From the NCBI RefSeq assembly GCF_963678635.1, contig NC_087065.1, positions 43,465,430 to 43,525,429 of the forward strand: a stretch of 60,000 nucleotides of DNA, given 5' to 3'. The translations under genes and the position numbers were made by a program. The DNA comes from Symsagittifera roscoffensis (taxonomy: Eukaryota > Xenacoelomorpha > Acoela > Convolutidae). The notes under the pieces were generated by a model that was given only the letters and a program-made list of their open reading frames with translations, searched no databases and was not told the origin of the DNA. Of the stretch, positions 22,601-34,600 are shown piece after piece. Positions within the stretch are counted from its first letter, which is position 1; each line of letters starts with the position of its first letter.

Positions 22601-25600
22601 TTTGGAGCGATTATCAATCAAAAAAATTGTCCAAGAAAGTTTTTAAAGGCATCTTTAGTTTTTTCCAGACTGTTTCCTTCATAAAAAGCGTCTTTGTAGA
22701 AGTATACTCATTGGTTGTGTAACGACATACATTGTTTGCAAGGAAACGTAAGAAAAACAACTTGAATTCTTTTCGGTCACCAGCGCCAAAGGGTGAACGC
22801 ATAGTTCACGACCTCTACCATGTTGACCTTGTAAGCATGCGATAAAACTAATACATTATACGTAAAAATAGTAAGTTACTTAACACCCTCCACTACACTC
22901 CTCTTTCATTAATTCAAATGTTCGGTAATCAATTCACTGCCTCAAAAACCTTTAAGTACGTTAGTGATTTGTCGAAGATTTCCACTGATAGTATCTTATC
23001 ACGTTTCCTCCTTTCAGGGCGAGTAAAGTTTTAATTAAAGTTTCAGTTCATAAGCTCTCCAAATCTTCAAAATCTGACGGTTGTATTCTTTTGTCATACT
23101 TATCGCCAACAGCTCTTCCGCGATATCCAAATCGTCCGTCACCATCAGTCCGCTTGAATCCCCACTCACGTTAGCTATATCCACCACTCCTTGTATGATC
23201 GCGGTCTATCCTTGTTGGTCGTAATTCAATCTCTCTTTGATCGGCGAATTGCTCTCTGGAACCACTGTGGAGTCCGTTTCCTTCGACATCTGCTCACCAA
23301 AAAAGGTGGCAATGGTGGAACTACCGTAGGATGACCAGTCAACGGCGTAGCTGGCGCAGTTACCAGTGGCGTCGGGGTTGATTTAGGTGTCCCTCCGGTC
23401 ACATTGTCAGCTGTCCCTGACGGGATTTGAAATTTGACCCACCTGGCACTTTCTGTTTGGCTTCCAGCGATCACTCTGTTGAACAATTACTGCCCCGCCT
23501 TGTCGCTGGCTTCACGGGTCCGCTGAATTTCGGCCTGAGCCTCGTCGATCATTCTACTCAACCTAGGGTTCTTTCGACTGTTGCGAATACGGGCCTCTAG
23601 GCCCTGATATAGTGATTGCAGGCGGATTCCATCGATCATGTCCCCCTGCGAATCGGTTACTAGCACTAATACCTTAGAAAATTTGTTGATTTTCCGCAAC
23701 TTGTCAATAATATCAACAGAGTGTCTCGAGACCCTTTTATCTAAACCACTGAGATCATCCCGAACACAATCTCCTCACAAGTATGACCGACAGATTTCCC
23801 GGTCGAAATATGTGTCTTCCGCATTTCTTTTCTTAGGACTCGGAGTTTTTTTTCGAAGTCGCCATTTTTGTTTTCTGCGGAGCTCTCCGGCTCCCATTAT
23901 GGTTCGCTCCTCGTGGACGGTTGGTCCTTTAAAGAATTGACATCCCAGGGCAGTCCTATTGTCCTCATCCTCTGAGCTGTCCATCGACCTGATCGCGTTT
24001 ATGGTGGTAGCATGCTTTGTAACCACGCTTGTAAAAAATCGCTCCCCCCAGCAACTTTGGTGGCTTTCGCTCACGCAGTGGTCGCGTATTATGGGGTACA
24101 CTCGGCTTTGGTGTTCATGCCAACGGACTACTAGTTATTCCAGGCTCCTTCAAAGGGGAACTGGAAGTCTCCAGTTAACTGGCTCTAGCGTTGAAGTTAG
24201 CTCCTCCAGTTTCTTGCGGGGAAAGGTTACACCATCATGCACCTCCACTCCTGCAGACTTATTAATGTTTCGGCAGTTTTTGTTTGGTTCCTCAGTATAC
24301 GAGAGAGTAATTGGACTGTTCCCATGTCCATCCTTTTTACGCTATTTTCTTTGGAGCTAAAATAAAGTACTACTCCTCCGGTCTTAACTACGCTTTTGCC
24401 AACCAATGGGATCGGCTCCGTAGTGGTAGGTCTCGTCTTTTTCCTTATTGGGCTCTAGACTGACATTAACCCATCCAAAGAACTGTCAATAACAATTGAG
24501 TTATTTACTGATCCCGCCATTTTGGTTGTCTGTCCAGCTTCGTTGCCGTTATTTTTTTCGAGTCCCCTGGACGATCTTGTGATTACATTAACGTTGCTGG
24601 CTTCCTAGATTTATTGGGCTCTTCCACCTTCCGCCAATTCGTAGCTGTTAGCACGTTAACATTGGTACGTCGCAGTGACTGGAGCTTCCCCTGGTCCGGA
24701 AATTTTTCACCTAAACATATTGAAATATCACACTTATGAATCACCTTTCGAAAACTCAATGTATCCGTATGATTTTTTTCCCGAACAATTTAACCGATTT
24801 TAATCGATCTTGATTTCTCCGAAATTTATGATACCCTTTTTTGTGAGCGCTCAAAACCGGCACTTTATTCGGCGTGACTTTACTAGGTCCAGCACTGTTC
24901 TCTCTGTGGGCCACCAAAGGATGTTCGATTCGGTCATATGTCCCATTGTTGTCTCATTGTCTGATAATGTGTAATTCTGCATTACTTGAGCCGGGAACAT
25001 CTTCTTGTTTTCATCTACGAAACATAACACATTTTTCCAAGACAATTTATCAGAGGACGCATATCTAGTTAACCGTATGCCAAACCGTATTCGGCTTCCG
25101 GACAAAATGTGCTTTAAGTGGCGAACATCCCATTGACTGATTTACAGTTGTTGGAATACAAAACATTATCTCGTTGAGTGCCGTTTTGAGAACCATTGGT
25201 TTTTGGAAAGAAGAAGCCATGAGGCGTTCACGTATTGTTCGATTTCATCACTCGACATGACCTGTTCCCCGATGGTTCCCACCGGTACAAATATCAACCG
25301 AACAAAATTTGTTGCGCAGAATTCACCGATGGATTTCGAGTTGAATCCCGAGCTTGGTCTGTCCTGATTACCCTCGGCATTGCGTGGAAAGCAATATAGT
25401 TCTCGGTCAATTTCTTATTAACCCCAGCCGTCGTTCTGGTTTTAATTTGAATTGAATTGATGGAAGGTTGGAAAATTTATGATGTGTGTTTAATTGTTAT
25501 AATTTTTGTCTGGTTTTGCTCAAATTTATTATTGAAACATTCAGTTTGCGTTTCGTTTTTCTCAGAGACTTAATTGGTCGTCTATTATTTCGATCAAAAA

Positions 25601-28600
25601 ATGTTGTCGCCTTAACGGCTGTCTACTTCTTTGCCGGTCACCATCTTGTAAGCTATCTCCTTTTTTGATTTTAGAAATTCAATTGTGATTGCTACTTTTT
25701 GATTAATCTAAAATAATTTTCAGAAAAAAAATCAAATAAATTTGCTATTTTGTATTATTTAAATTGCGTAGTACTACAAAAACGAACGCATACAAAAAAA
25801 AGCCCGTTATTTTTTGACATTTTTAAAATACTTTTTTTTAACAAAAAAAACGTTCTCATAGATAAAAAGGCAAAGGGAGATAATAGTTACCAAGGCCCAA
25901 TAGGAGTAGGGCAAAAAAAAACAAGAATAGTTTTCATTCCTATTATCGCTGAGTACACTGAAAGAAGGGAAAAAATTCGTGTTTGTGCGTATTGTTATCG
26001 CAGAGCAGGTATTACAAACTAACATTAAAATGAGTTCAAGAAGATATATTATATCAAAGCTCTTTTCGTTGTGAATTTCATCAGTTTTCGCATTCTCTAG
26101 GATAACTGATTTGAAATTTGTGCTTTTTGAGTCTAATATCAAAAGATTATATCAAGCGATTGGGTAGTAAGCGACAAAAAAAACTTTGTGTAAGTCGTAA
26201 AAATTTAGTTCTACTCCAGAAAAACAAATTCTTAAAGCTCAATTTAGCATTTCCTTGGCAAGAATTTTTTGAATCTGCAAGAGTTTTTTTTCCATTTTTT
26301 TCAATTGATTGTCGTTTTAGGACACAAATGTAGTAGATTATAATTATTTTACTAGTGCACCAAATTTTTTTGTTTTCTCGCATCACTCGACAAAGAAATG
26401 GGCCCAATTTGTCAAATTCAAAAAAAAAAATTGCGCAATCAAAAGTTTCTGGGAATATTGTCGGACAGTTTTGCCCCAGACAATTTTGCCCGAGACAATT
26501 TTATTAAAGATTTTAAAAATAGCTGTTAAAATACAAGATTTTTGGCTAAAAATAAAGTTGATTAGAAGCAATTTGTAAGCCTCTTGGAACTCACGTCTGC
26601 TGCAAGTAGCATTTTTGGTTTTTTAGGTTTCAGGACGTCCAAATCTAAGTTCAACTTATTAAAATTGCTGCCCGATTTTCCGCAAACTGGCCCTTCGGCT
26701 TGTTGGCTTAACAAGTTTTGAGTGTCGATGTATCGAACTTCAAATTATGTTTCTCAAGGTTGAGGAGCTAGATTTGTCCGGAAACTTTCTTGAGGACCAA
26801 AGCTGTCGCTTCATAGCCCAGATGCTCACCCACAGCGGCTTCATTTACAGAGTCAACATTGGAGAAAACTGCATCCGTGACTCATTCGGAGCATTCTATA
26901 AGGTTTGCTTCGAATCAATTATAATGAGTAGTTCCTTTATCTTATGTAAAACAAAATTTTACATTTCCAGAATGAAGTTATGAGACCTAGAGATTGATCT
27001 TATCACAACAAAACTTCAAAGTTCCTGGAAAAATGACAAATTTTCTGAAAAGATTGTGAAATTTAAAACAAACATCAATGCATCAAATTGGTAAATATTT
27101 CAATAAAATGCTGAAAAACTCTTAAGCTACTCGTAAACTTCTTTTACTTTGCAAATGAATCCTTGCTTCTGAACTCTTAGGTGTTAATGGAGACGGGGAC
27201 AAGTTTGAAACAACTGTATGTGAACAAGAACAAGATCAGTGATGCAGCCATTGGGAAAGTGGCCCCTGCTCTCTCCTCCAACCACTGTCTGGCAGTGCTG
27301 GATCTGTCTGGCAACAGTTTGATGAGCAGCCAGTCGGCTGTGGATCTGTTCAAAGCACTCAAGAGTAACTTCACGCTGATTTCGCTGGATTTGAGGTCAG
27401 TAAGTTTGTTTTGATAGTAAAGTTGCCAAATTGTGACCCAAAGCGTCAGCACCGCATCACTATTTTAGCACAATTCATTGAAAAAATCAATTGGTTGTAA
27501 CTATTGTTTTTAAATGCCTGCAGGGCCTTAAATAACTAACAAAACTCACCAATTTCCAGCTTAGTAGTTTTCCAGCTCTAGCAGGAGCGAATTTAGTGGG
27601 AAATCTCTGAAAATCAGAAGTTGGAACTATTTTTGAAGTTCAGCCCGAAATATGATTTGTCATTTTTAGCTCACTCTTTTTGTGTGTAAGGCGGGCTTCA
27701 AAAAAGGTTTGATTTCAAATTGAGAGGAGTTACCTAGTCCAACTGTATGTTTAGTCGCAATTTGATCACTGGGCCGAACATGGGTGTGTCGTTTGGTGTT
27801 CTGAACAAAAACAACTCCTCCCTCAAGTTCCTCTCTCTGCAGGGCCTTAAATAACTATCAAAACTCACCAGTTTCCAGCTTAGTAGTTTTCCAGCTCTAG
27901 CAGGAGCGAATTTATTGGGAAATGTCTGAAAATCAGAAGTTGGAACTATTTTTGAAATTCAGCCCGAAATATGATTTGTCATTTTTAGCTCACTCTTTTT
28001 GTGTGTAAGGCGGGCTTCAAAAAAGGTTTGATTTCAAATTGAGAGGAGTTACCTAGTCCAACTGTATGTTTTGTCGCAATTTGATCACTGGGCCGAACGT
28101 GGGTGTGTCGTTTGGTGTTCTGAACAAAAACAACTCCTCCCTCAAGTTCCTCTCTCTGGCAGGATGCAGACTCCACCCCTCCACTGTTGAAAGGATGCAG
28201 AATTCACTTATCAGAACAGACATCGAATGTCTAGACTTATCCGAAAACCATATCAAACAGGTGACATTATTGCTTGGCAGTCCTGAACATAGTTGCCAAT
28301 TCATTTTAAGCTTTTGTGTCACGTGTCATAAATGTAGTCAAAAATTATGCAATCATAAGTAATTTCAATCAAGGCAGGGAAGGATATCTGGGCTTGTTGC
28401 AAGAATAATTGCAACTTCAAAATCTTTCAAAAACTTTATAACTTTAGTCAACCTTTTTTAGGTCGATCAAATTGGTTTTGGAGTTTGTCTGAACCATACT
28501 AAATTCCATTTCGGAGTATTTTTTGAATGATTTTGACAATTTGCAAAAATCACATTGCTACACACGCTTTTCCCCAAAAATAACGTATTTCTGCCCAACT

Positions 28601-31600
28601 TGCCTTAGATTGGCGCTCTTAGAAAGTCTTCAGAGTTGGTCGGCTGAAAATTGGTGTCGTTAAACAGTACCGAAGAGGATCCGTGTACCAACATAGTCTA
28701 TTCCTGAAGAAGATATGAACATCCACCTCCCCTCGGCCATCCCTAAATTGGAATTTGTTGAAAATTATTTCAAATTTTTCTTGTGCACTTTTTTTATCGT
28801 AAGAAAGATTTTGAATTCGGGTGTACGGGTCAAAAGTTTCTGCTTTTTTGACATTTCAACTTGCGTTCAACTCCTAAGCCCTACTTTGCAAAGATTTGGT
28901 TTTGCAGGAATTAGTGAAGAAGTTCGCAGTAAATTTGACAAAAGAGAACTGTCACTTGAAGGCACTCTTCTTAGACCGCAACCACATAGACGACGAATCG
29001 TACCACCTATTCGTGCGAGTACTCGGAGACCGTAAAAGTAAACCATTTTGAAATCCTTTTTGGTTCTTATCATAATTAAATGGGCTCCTCGGCAAAGGGA
29101 TTATGTTCATAAACAAGTAGTTTCAATCTTAGTGAATATATCATGTATGGAATAAACTGGGAGAGTTTTCTCAGAAATTGTCCAAAACAGTGCCAAACAG
29201 AAAGAACTACCATTTTTTAGATAACTTCATTTTGGACAATGAAGATCTAATTAACATAATATACAGCTGGGAAACTTTTTATAACATCTGAACAAGTTAA
29301 TTTAAGCATTTTCTCCTTTTTACTTAGTTTCATATGGAAGCTCGTACTTTTTGAGTTTTGGTCGATATAGATCAAAATCGGTGTTAGGAAATTAAGAAAA
29401 CAATGTAATTGTTCCCCTCAGAGAAGTCTGAAAACGGACCAGAAGCTCACATGATTATCTCTCAGGCTAATGTTTAATGGTTGTAAGTGCCGTTTTAACA
29501 ATCATCAGTAGTATAATAGCCTGAAAAAAGCTTATTTCTATTATTAAGGTTATTATGATTAATTTTGTGTCGCAAAGATTTTCGAACAAAAACTCTCTTG
29601 ACAATTTTTCTGAATCACTCGCATCTTCTAATATAAAAGTAAAAAACAGACAAATTGATCCTCCGTTTTTCTTAGCAAAGCACCTGTCTGTTCTGAGTCT
29701 GGTTGGCTACAGGAACATGTTGGGATCCATCGCCACTCGGGACACCCTGTTCATCCGAGAGAGCAGACACATGTTCAGAGAGGTGATCAAGTGTATGGAC
29801 AGTCGTGGCCTGGACCCGGTGTCTCTATTCGTTAGGAGTAGCGAGAAGAACAACATCGCCACTTCGGACAAGGCGCCCAATGAATGTAGAGAACTTTTAT
29901 TTCAGCAAATGTTTTCGGGATTTTGAACTGTTTTCATTCCAGACTTTTTTCTGTCTGTACGTACCATTTTTTTGGAGTCCTTTTTTCAACCGAGACATCA
30001 TCAAATCAACGAGTGTTTGCTTTTGCGAATAACTCGTCTGCTCTAAAAAATGAGCTGCTTGTGCTTTTTTTTGTACGGTTCCTTTTGCTCAGTCTTAGAA
30101 AATTTTAAAAAACGCTCTTTTAATCTAGAAATTTGCATGCGGTGCAAAAATGCATGCGGAGTAGAGTCATTCCAGGGCTTTGAAGGGCTCGAAAAACCAA
30201 ACTGGTTGATCATATATAACCACCGCAACCACCAATGCTACTGATCACGAGGCTACTTTTTCACTAACAATTTCTAACGACATTTCTATAAAGACTTTCC
30301 TTTAAATAATTTCAAAAAAATCAAAGAGGGGACTGGAAAAGAACCCTAATTGTTTTGTAGTTGGCTTTATGGAACTCGTTTACAATATGGTCTCATAACA
30401 AACCTGAAGAAATATCCATGGTATAATTTAAAAGTCTGTCAAATAACAAGAGAAAATATTTAGAAAATTGGGCTCCTTTTCAGTTTCCCACCCCCCTCGT
30501 AAAGCTACAAAATAAAACTGTTCAAAAATTGTTCACACGGCATTTTGCATAATATAAATGCTGTACAAATTTGTTCACTTGTTCACGCTGACATGTTTTA
30601 AGGCAGTTTATAATATGAAAAACTTATTTTAAATAGACTTTCATATATTGAATTTCAAAAAATGAAAGGGGGGAACTGGAAAAAGCCAAAAATTGTTATT
30701 TGGAGCGATTATCAATCAAAAAAATTGTCCAAGAAAGTTGTTAAAGGCATCTTTAGTTTTTTCCAGACTGTTTCCTTCATAAAAAGCGTCTTTGTAGAAG
30801 TATACTCATTGGTTGTGTAACGACATACATTGTTTGCAAGGAAACGTAAGAAAAACAACTTGAATTCTTTTCGGTCACCAGCGCTAAAGGGTGAACGCAT
30901 AGTTCACGACCTCTACCATGTTGACCTTGTAAGCATGCGATAAAACTAATACATTATACGTAAAAATTTTAAGTTACTTAACACCCTCCACTACACTCCT
31001 CTTTCAAAAAAGGTGGCAATGGTGGAACTACCGTAGGATGACCGGTCAACGGCGTAGCTGGCGCAGTTACCAGTGGCGTCGGGGTTGATTTAGGTGTCCC
31101 TCTGGTCACATTGTCAGCTGTCCCTGACGGGATTTGAAATTTGACCCACCTGGCACTTTCTGTTGGGCTCTTCTCACTTCCAGCGATCACTCTGTTGAAC
31201 AATTACTGCCCCGCCTTGTCGCTGGCTTCACGGGTCCGCTGAATTTCGGCCTGAGCCTCGTCGATCATTCTACTCAACCTAGGGTTCTTCCGACTGTTGC
31301 GAATACGGGCCTCTAGGCCTTGATATAGTGATTGCAGGCGGATTCCATCGATCATGTCCCCCTGCGAATCGGTTACTAGCACTAATACCTTAGAAAATTT
31401 GTTGATTTTCCGCAACTTGTCAATAATATCAACAGAGTGTCTCGAGACCCTTTTATCTAAACCACTGATATCATCCCGAACACAATCTCCTCACCAGTAT
31501 GACCGACAGATTTCCCGGTCGAAATATGTGTCTTCCGCATTTCTTTTCTTAGGACTCGGAGTTTTTTTTCGAAGTCGCCATTTTTGTCTTCTGCGGAGCT

Positions 31601-34600
31601 CTCCGGCTCCCATTATGGTTCGCTCCTCGTGGACGGTTGGTCCTTTAAAGAATTGACATCCCAGGGCAGTCCTATGGTCCTCATCCTCTGAACTGTCCAT
31701 CGACCTGATCGCGTTTATGGTGGTAGCATGCTTTGTAACCACGCTTGTAAAAAATCGCTCCCCCAGCAACTTTGGTGGCTTTCGCTCACGCAGTGGTCGC
31801 GTATTATGGGGTACACTCGGCTTTGGTGTTCATGCCAACGGACTACTAGTTATTCCAGGCTCCTTCAAAGGGGGAACTGGAATTCTCCAGTTAACTGGCT
31901 CTAGCGTTGAAGTTAGCTCCTCCAGTTTCTTGCGGGGAAAGGTTACACCATCCTGCACCTCCACTCCTGCAGACTTATTAATGTTTCGGCAGTTTTTGTT
32001 TGGTTCCTCAGTATACGAGAGAGTAATTGGACTGTTCTCATGTCCATCCTTTTTACGATATTTTCTTTGGAGCTAAAATAAAGTACTACTCCTCCGGTCT
32101 TAACTACGCTTTTGCCAACCAATGGGATCGGCTCTGTAGTGGTAGGGCTCGTCTTTTTCCTTATTGGGCTCTAGACTGACCTTAACCCATCCAAAGAACT
32201 GTCAATAACAATTGAGTTATTTACTGATCCCGCGATTTTGGTTGTCTGTCCAGCTTCGTTGCCGTTATTTTTTTCGAGTCCCTTGGACGATCTTGTGATT
32301 ACTTTAACGTTGCTGGCTTCCTAGATTTATTGGGCTCTTCCACCTTCGGCCAATATGTAGCTGTTATCACGTTAAGATTGGTACGTCGCAGTGACTGGAG
32401 CTTCCCCTGGTCCGGAAATTTTTCACCTAAACATATTGAAATATCACACTTATGAATCACCTTTCGAAAACTCAATGTATCCGTATGATTTTTTCCCGAA
32501 CAATTTAACCGATTTTAATCGATCTTGATTTCTCCGAAATTTATGATACCCTTTTTTGTGAGCGCTCAAAACCGGCACTTTATTCGGCGTGACTTTACTA
32601 GGTCCAGCACTGTTCTCTCTGTGGGCCACCAAAGGATGTTCGATTCGGTCATATGTGCCCATTGTTGTCTCATTGTCTGTTAATGTGTAATTCTGCATTA
32701 CTTGAGCCGGGAACATCTTCTTGTTTTCATCTACGAAACATAACACATTTTTCCAAGACAATTTATCAGAGGACGCAAATCTAGTTAACCGTATGCCAAA
32801 CCGTATTCGGCTTCCGGACAAAATGTGCTTTAAGTGGCGAACATCCCATTGACTGATTTACAGTTGTTGGAATACAAAACATTATCTCGTTGAGTGCCGT
32901 TTTGAGAGCCATTGGTTTTTGGAAAGAAGAAGCCATAAGGCGTTCACGTATTGTTCGATTTCATCACTCGACATGACCTGTTCCCCGATGGTTCCCACCG
33001 GTACAAATATCAACCGAACAAAATTTTTTGCGCAGAATTCACCGATGGATTTCGAGTTGAATCCCGAACTTGGTCTGTCCTGATTACCCTCGGTATTGCG
33101 TGGAAAGCAATATAGTTCTCGATCAATTCCTTATTAACCCCAGCCGTCGTTCTGGTAGTAATTCGAATTGAATTGATGGAAGATTAGAAAATTTATGATG
33201 TGTGTTTAAGTGTTATAATTTTTGTCTGGTTTTGCTCAGATTTATTATTGAAACATTCAGTTTGCGTTTCGTATTTCTCAGAGACTTAATTGGTCGTCTA
33301 TTAGTTCCATCAAAAATTGTTGTCGCCTTAACGGCTGTCTTCTTCTTTGCCGGTCACCATCTTGTAAGCTATCTCCTTTTTTGATTTTAGAAATTCAATT
33401 GTGATTGCTACTTTTTGATTAATCTAAAATAATTTTCAGAAAACAAATCAAATAAATTTGCTATTTTGTATTATTTAAATTGCGTAGTACTACAAAAACG
33501 AACGCATACAAAAAAAGCCCGTTATTTTTTGACATTTTTAAAATACTTTTTTTTAACAAAAAAAACGTTCTCATAGATAAAAAGGCAAAGGGAGATAATA
33601 GTTACCAAGGTCCAATAGGAGTAGGGCAAAAAAAACAAGAATACTTTTCATTCCTATTATCGCTCAGTACACTGAAAGAAGGGAAAAAATTCGTGTTTGT
33701 GCGTATTGTTATCGCAGAGCAGGTATTACAAACTAACATTAAAATGAGTTCAAGAAGATATATTATATCAAAGCTCTTTTCGTTGTGAATTTCATCAGTT
33801 TTCGCATTCTCTAGGATAACTGATTTGAAATTTGTGCTTTTTGAGTCTAATATCAAAAGATTATATCAAGCGATTGGGTAGTAAGCGACAAAAAAACTTT
33901 GTGTAAGTCGTAAAAATTTAGTTCTACTCCAGAAAAACAAATTCTTAAAGCTCAATTTAGCATTTCCTTGGCAAGAATTTTTTGAATCTGCAAGAGTTTA
34001 TTTTCCATTTTTTTCAATTGATTGTCGTTTTAGGACACAAATGTAGTAGATTATAATTATTTTACTAGTGCTCCAAATTTTTTTGTTTTCTCGCATCACT
34101 CGACAAAGAAATGGGCCCAATTTGTCAAATTCAAAAAAAAAAATTGCGCAATCAAAAGTTTCTGGGAATATGGTCGGACAGTTTTGCCCCAGACAACTTT
34201 GCCCGAGACAATTTTATTAAAGATTTTAAAAATAGCTGTTAAAATACAAGATTTTTGGCTAAAAATAAAGTTGATTAGTAGCAATTTGTAAGCCTCTTGG
34301 AACTCACGTCTGCTGCAAGTAGCATTTTTGCTTTTTTAGGTTTCAGGACGTCCAAATTTAAGTTCAACTTATTAAAATTGCTGCCCGATTTTCCGCAAAC
34401 TGGCCCTTCGGCTTGTTGGCTTAACAAGTTTTGAGTGTCGATGTATCGAACTTCAATTTATGTTTCTCAAGGTTGAGGAGCTAGATTTGTCCGGAAACTT
34501 TCTTGAGGACCAAAGCTGTCGCTTCATAGCCCAGATGCTCACCCACAACGGCTTCATTTCCAGAGTCAACATTGGAGAAAACTGCATCCGTGACTCATTC

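Larger units (their letters stand above)
26759..29885 (+). pseudogene. LRR exon cassette A of the LRRC74-like gene, probably disabled
   Basis: Exons corresponding to cassette B: 26759-26902, 27181-27395, 28074-28260, 28908-29031, 29676-29885 (880 bases, each the same length as in B). Two defects stand out. The acceptor before 28074 reads TTTTG where copy B has TTTAG. A 319-base duplication also places a truncated extra copy of that exon at 27755 which has the intact TTTAG but runs into a stop (LSLQGLK-stop). The total of 880 is not a multiple of three, so splicing A into B shifts frame and gives TGT TGA at once. A could only join the terminal exon at 37864. By eye it differs from B at about 13 exon bases, with 7 residue changes. 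Use as an alternative cassette cannot be excluded. Confidence 0.7.
21983..30081 (+). repeat. Large head-to-tail duplication, copy A (8.1 kb)
   Basis: Starting at CTTTTGCTCAGTCTTAG, the sequence is repeated from 30082 with about 1-2% differences. Copy A holds a Ty3/Gypsy remnant, a TIR element and five LRR exons. It has two stretches absent from copy B: 22908-23298 (391 bases) and a 319-base internal duplication near 27521. It ends in the intron following the fifth LRR exon, where sequence jumps back to the unit start. Confidence 0.93.

Noticed and set aside
28715-29035. 106-codon open frame overlapping LRR exon 4 (also at 36113)
   Set aside because: It reads the exon 28908-29031 out of frame; the spliced frame gives a proper LRR.
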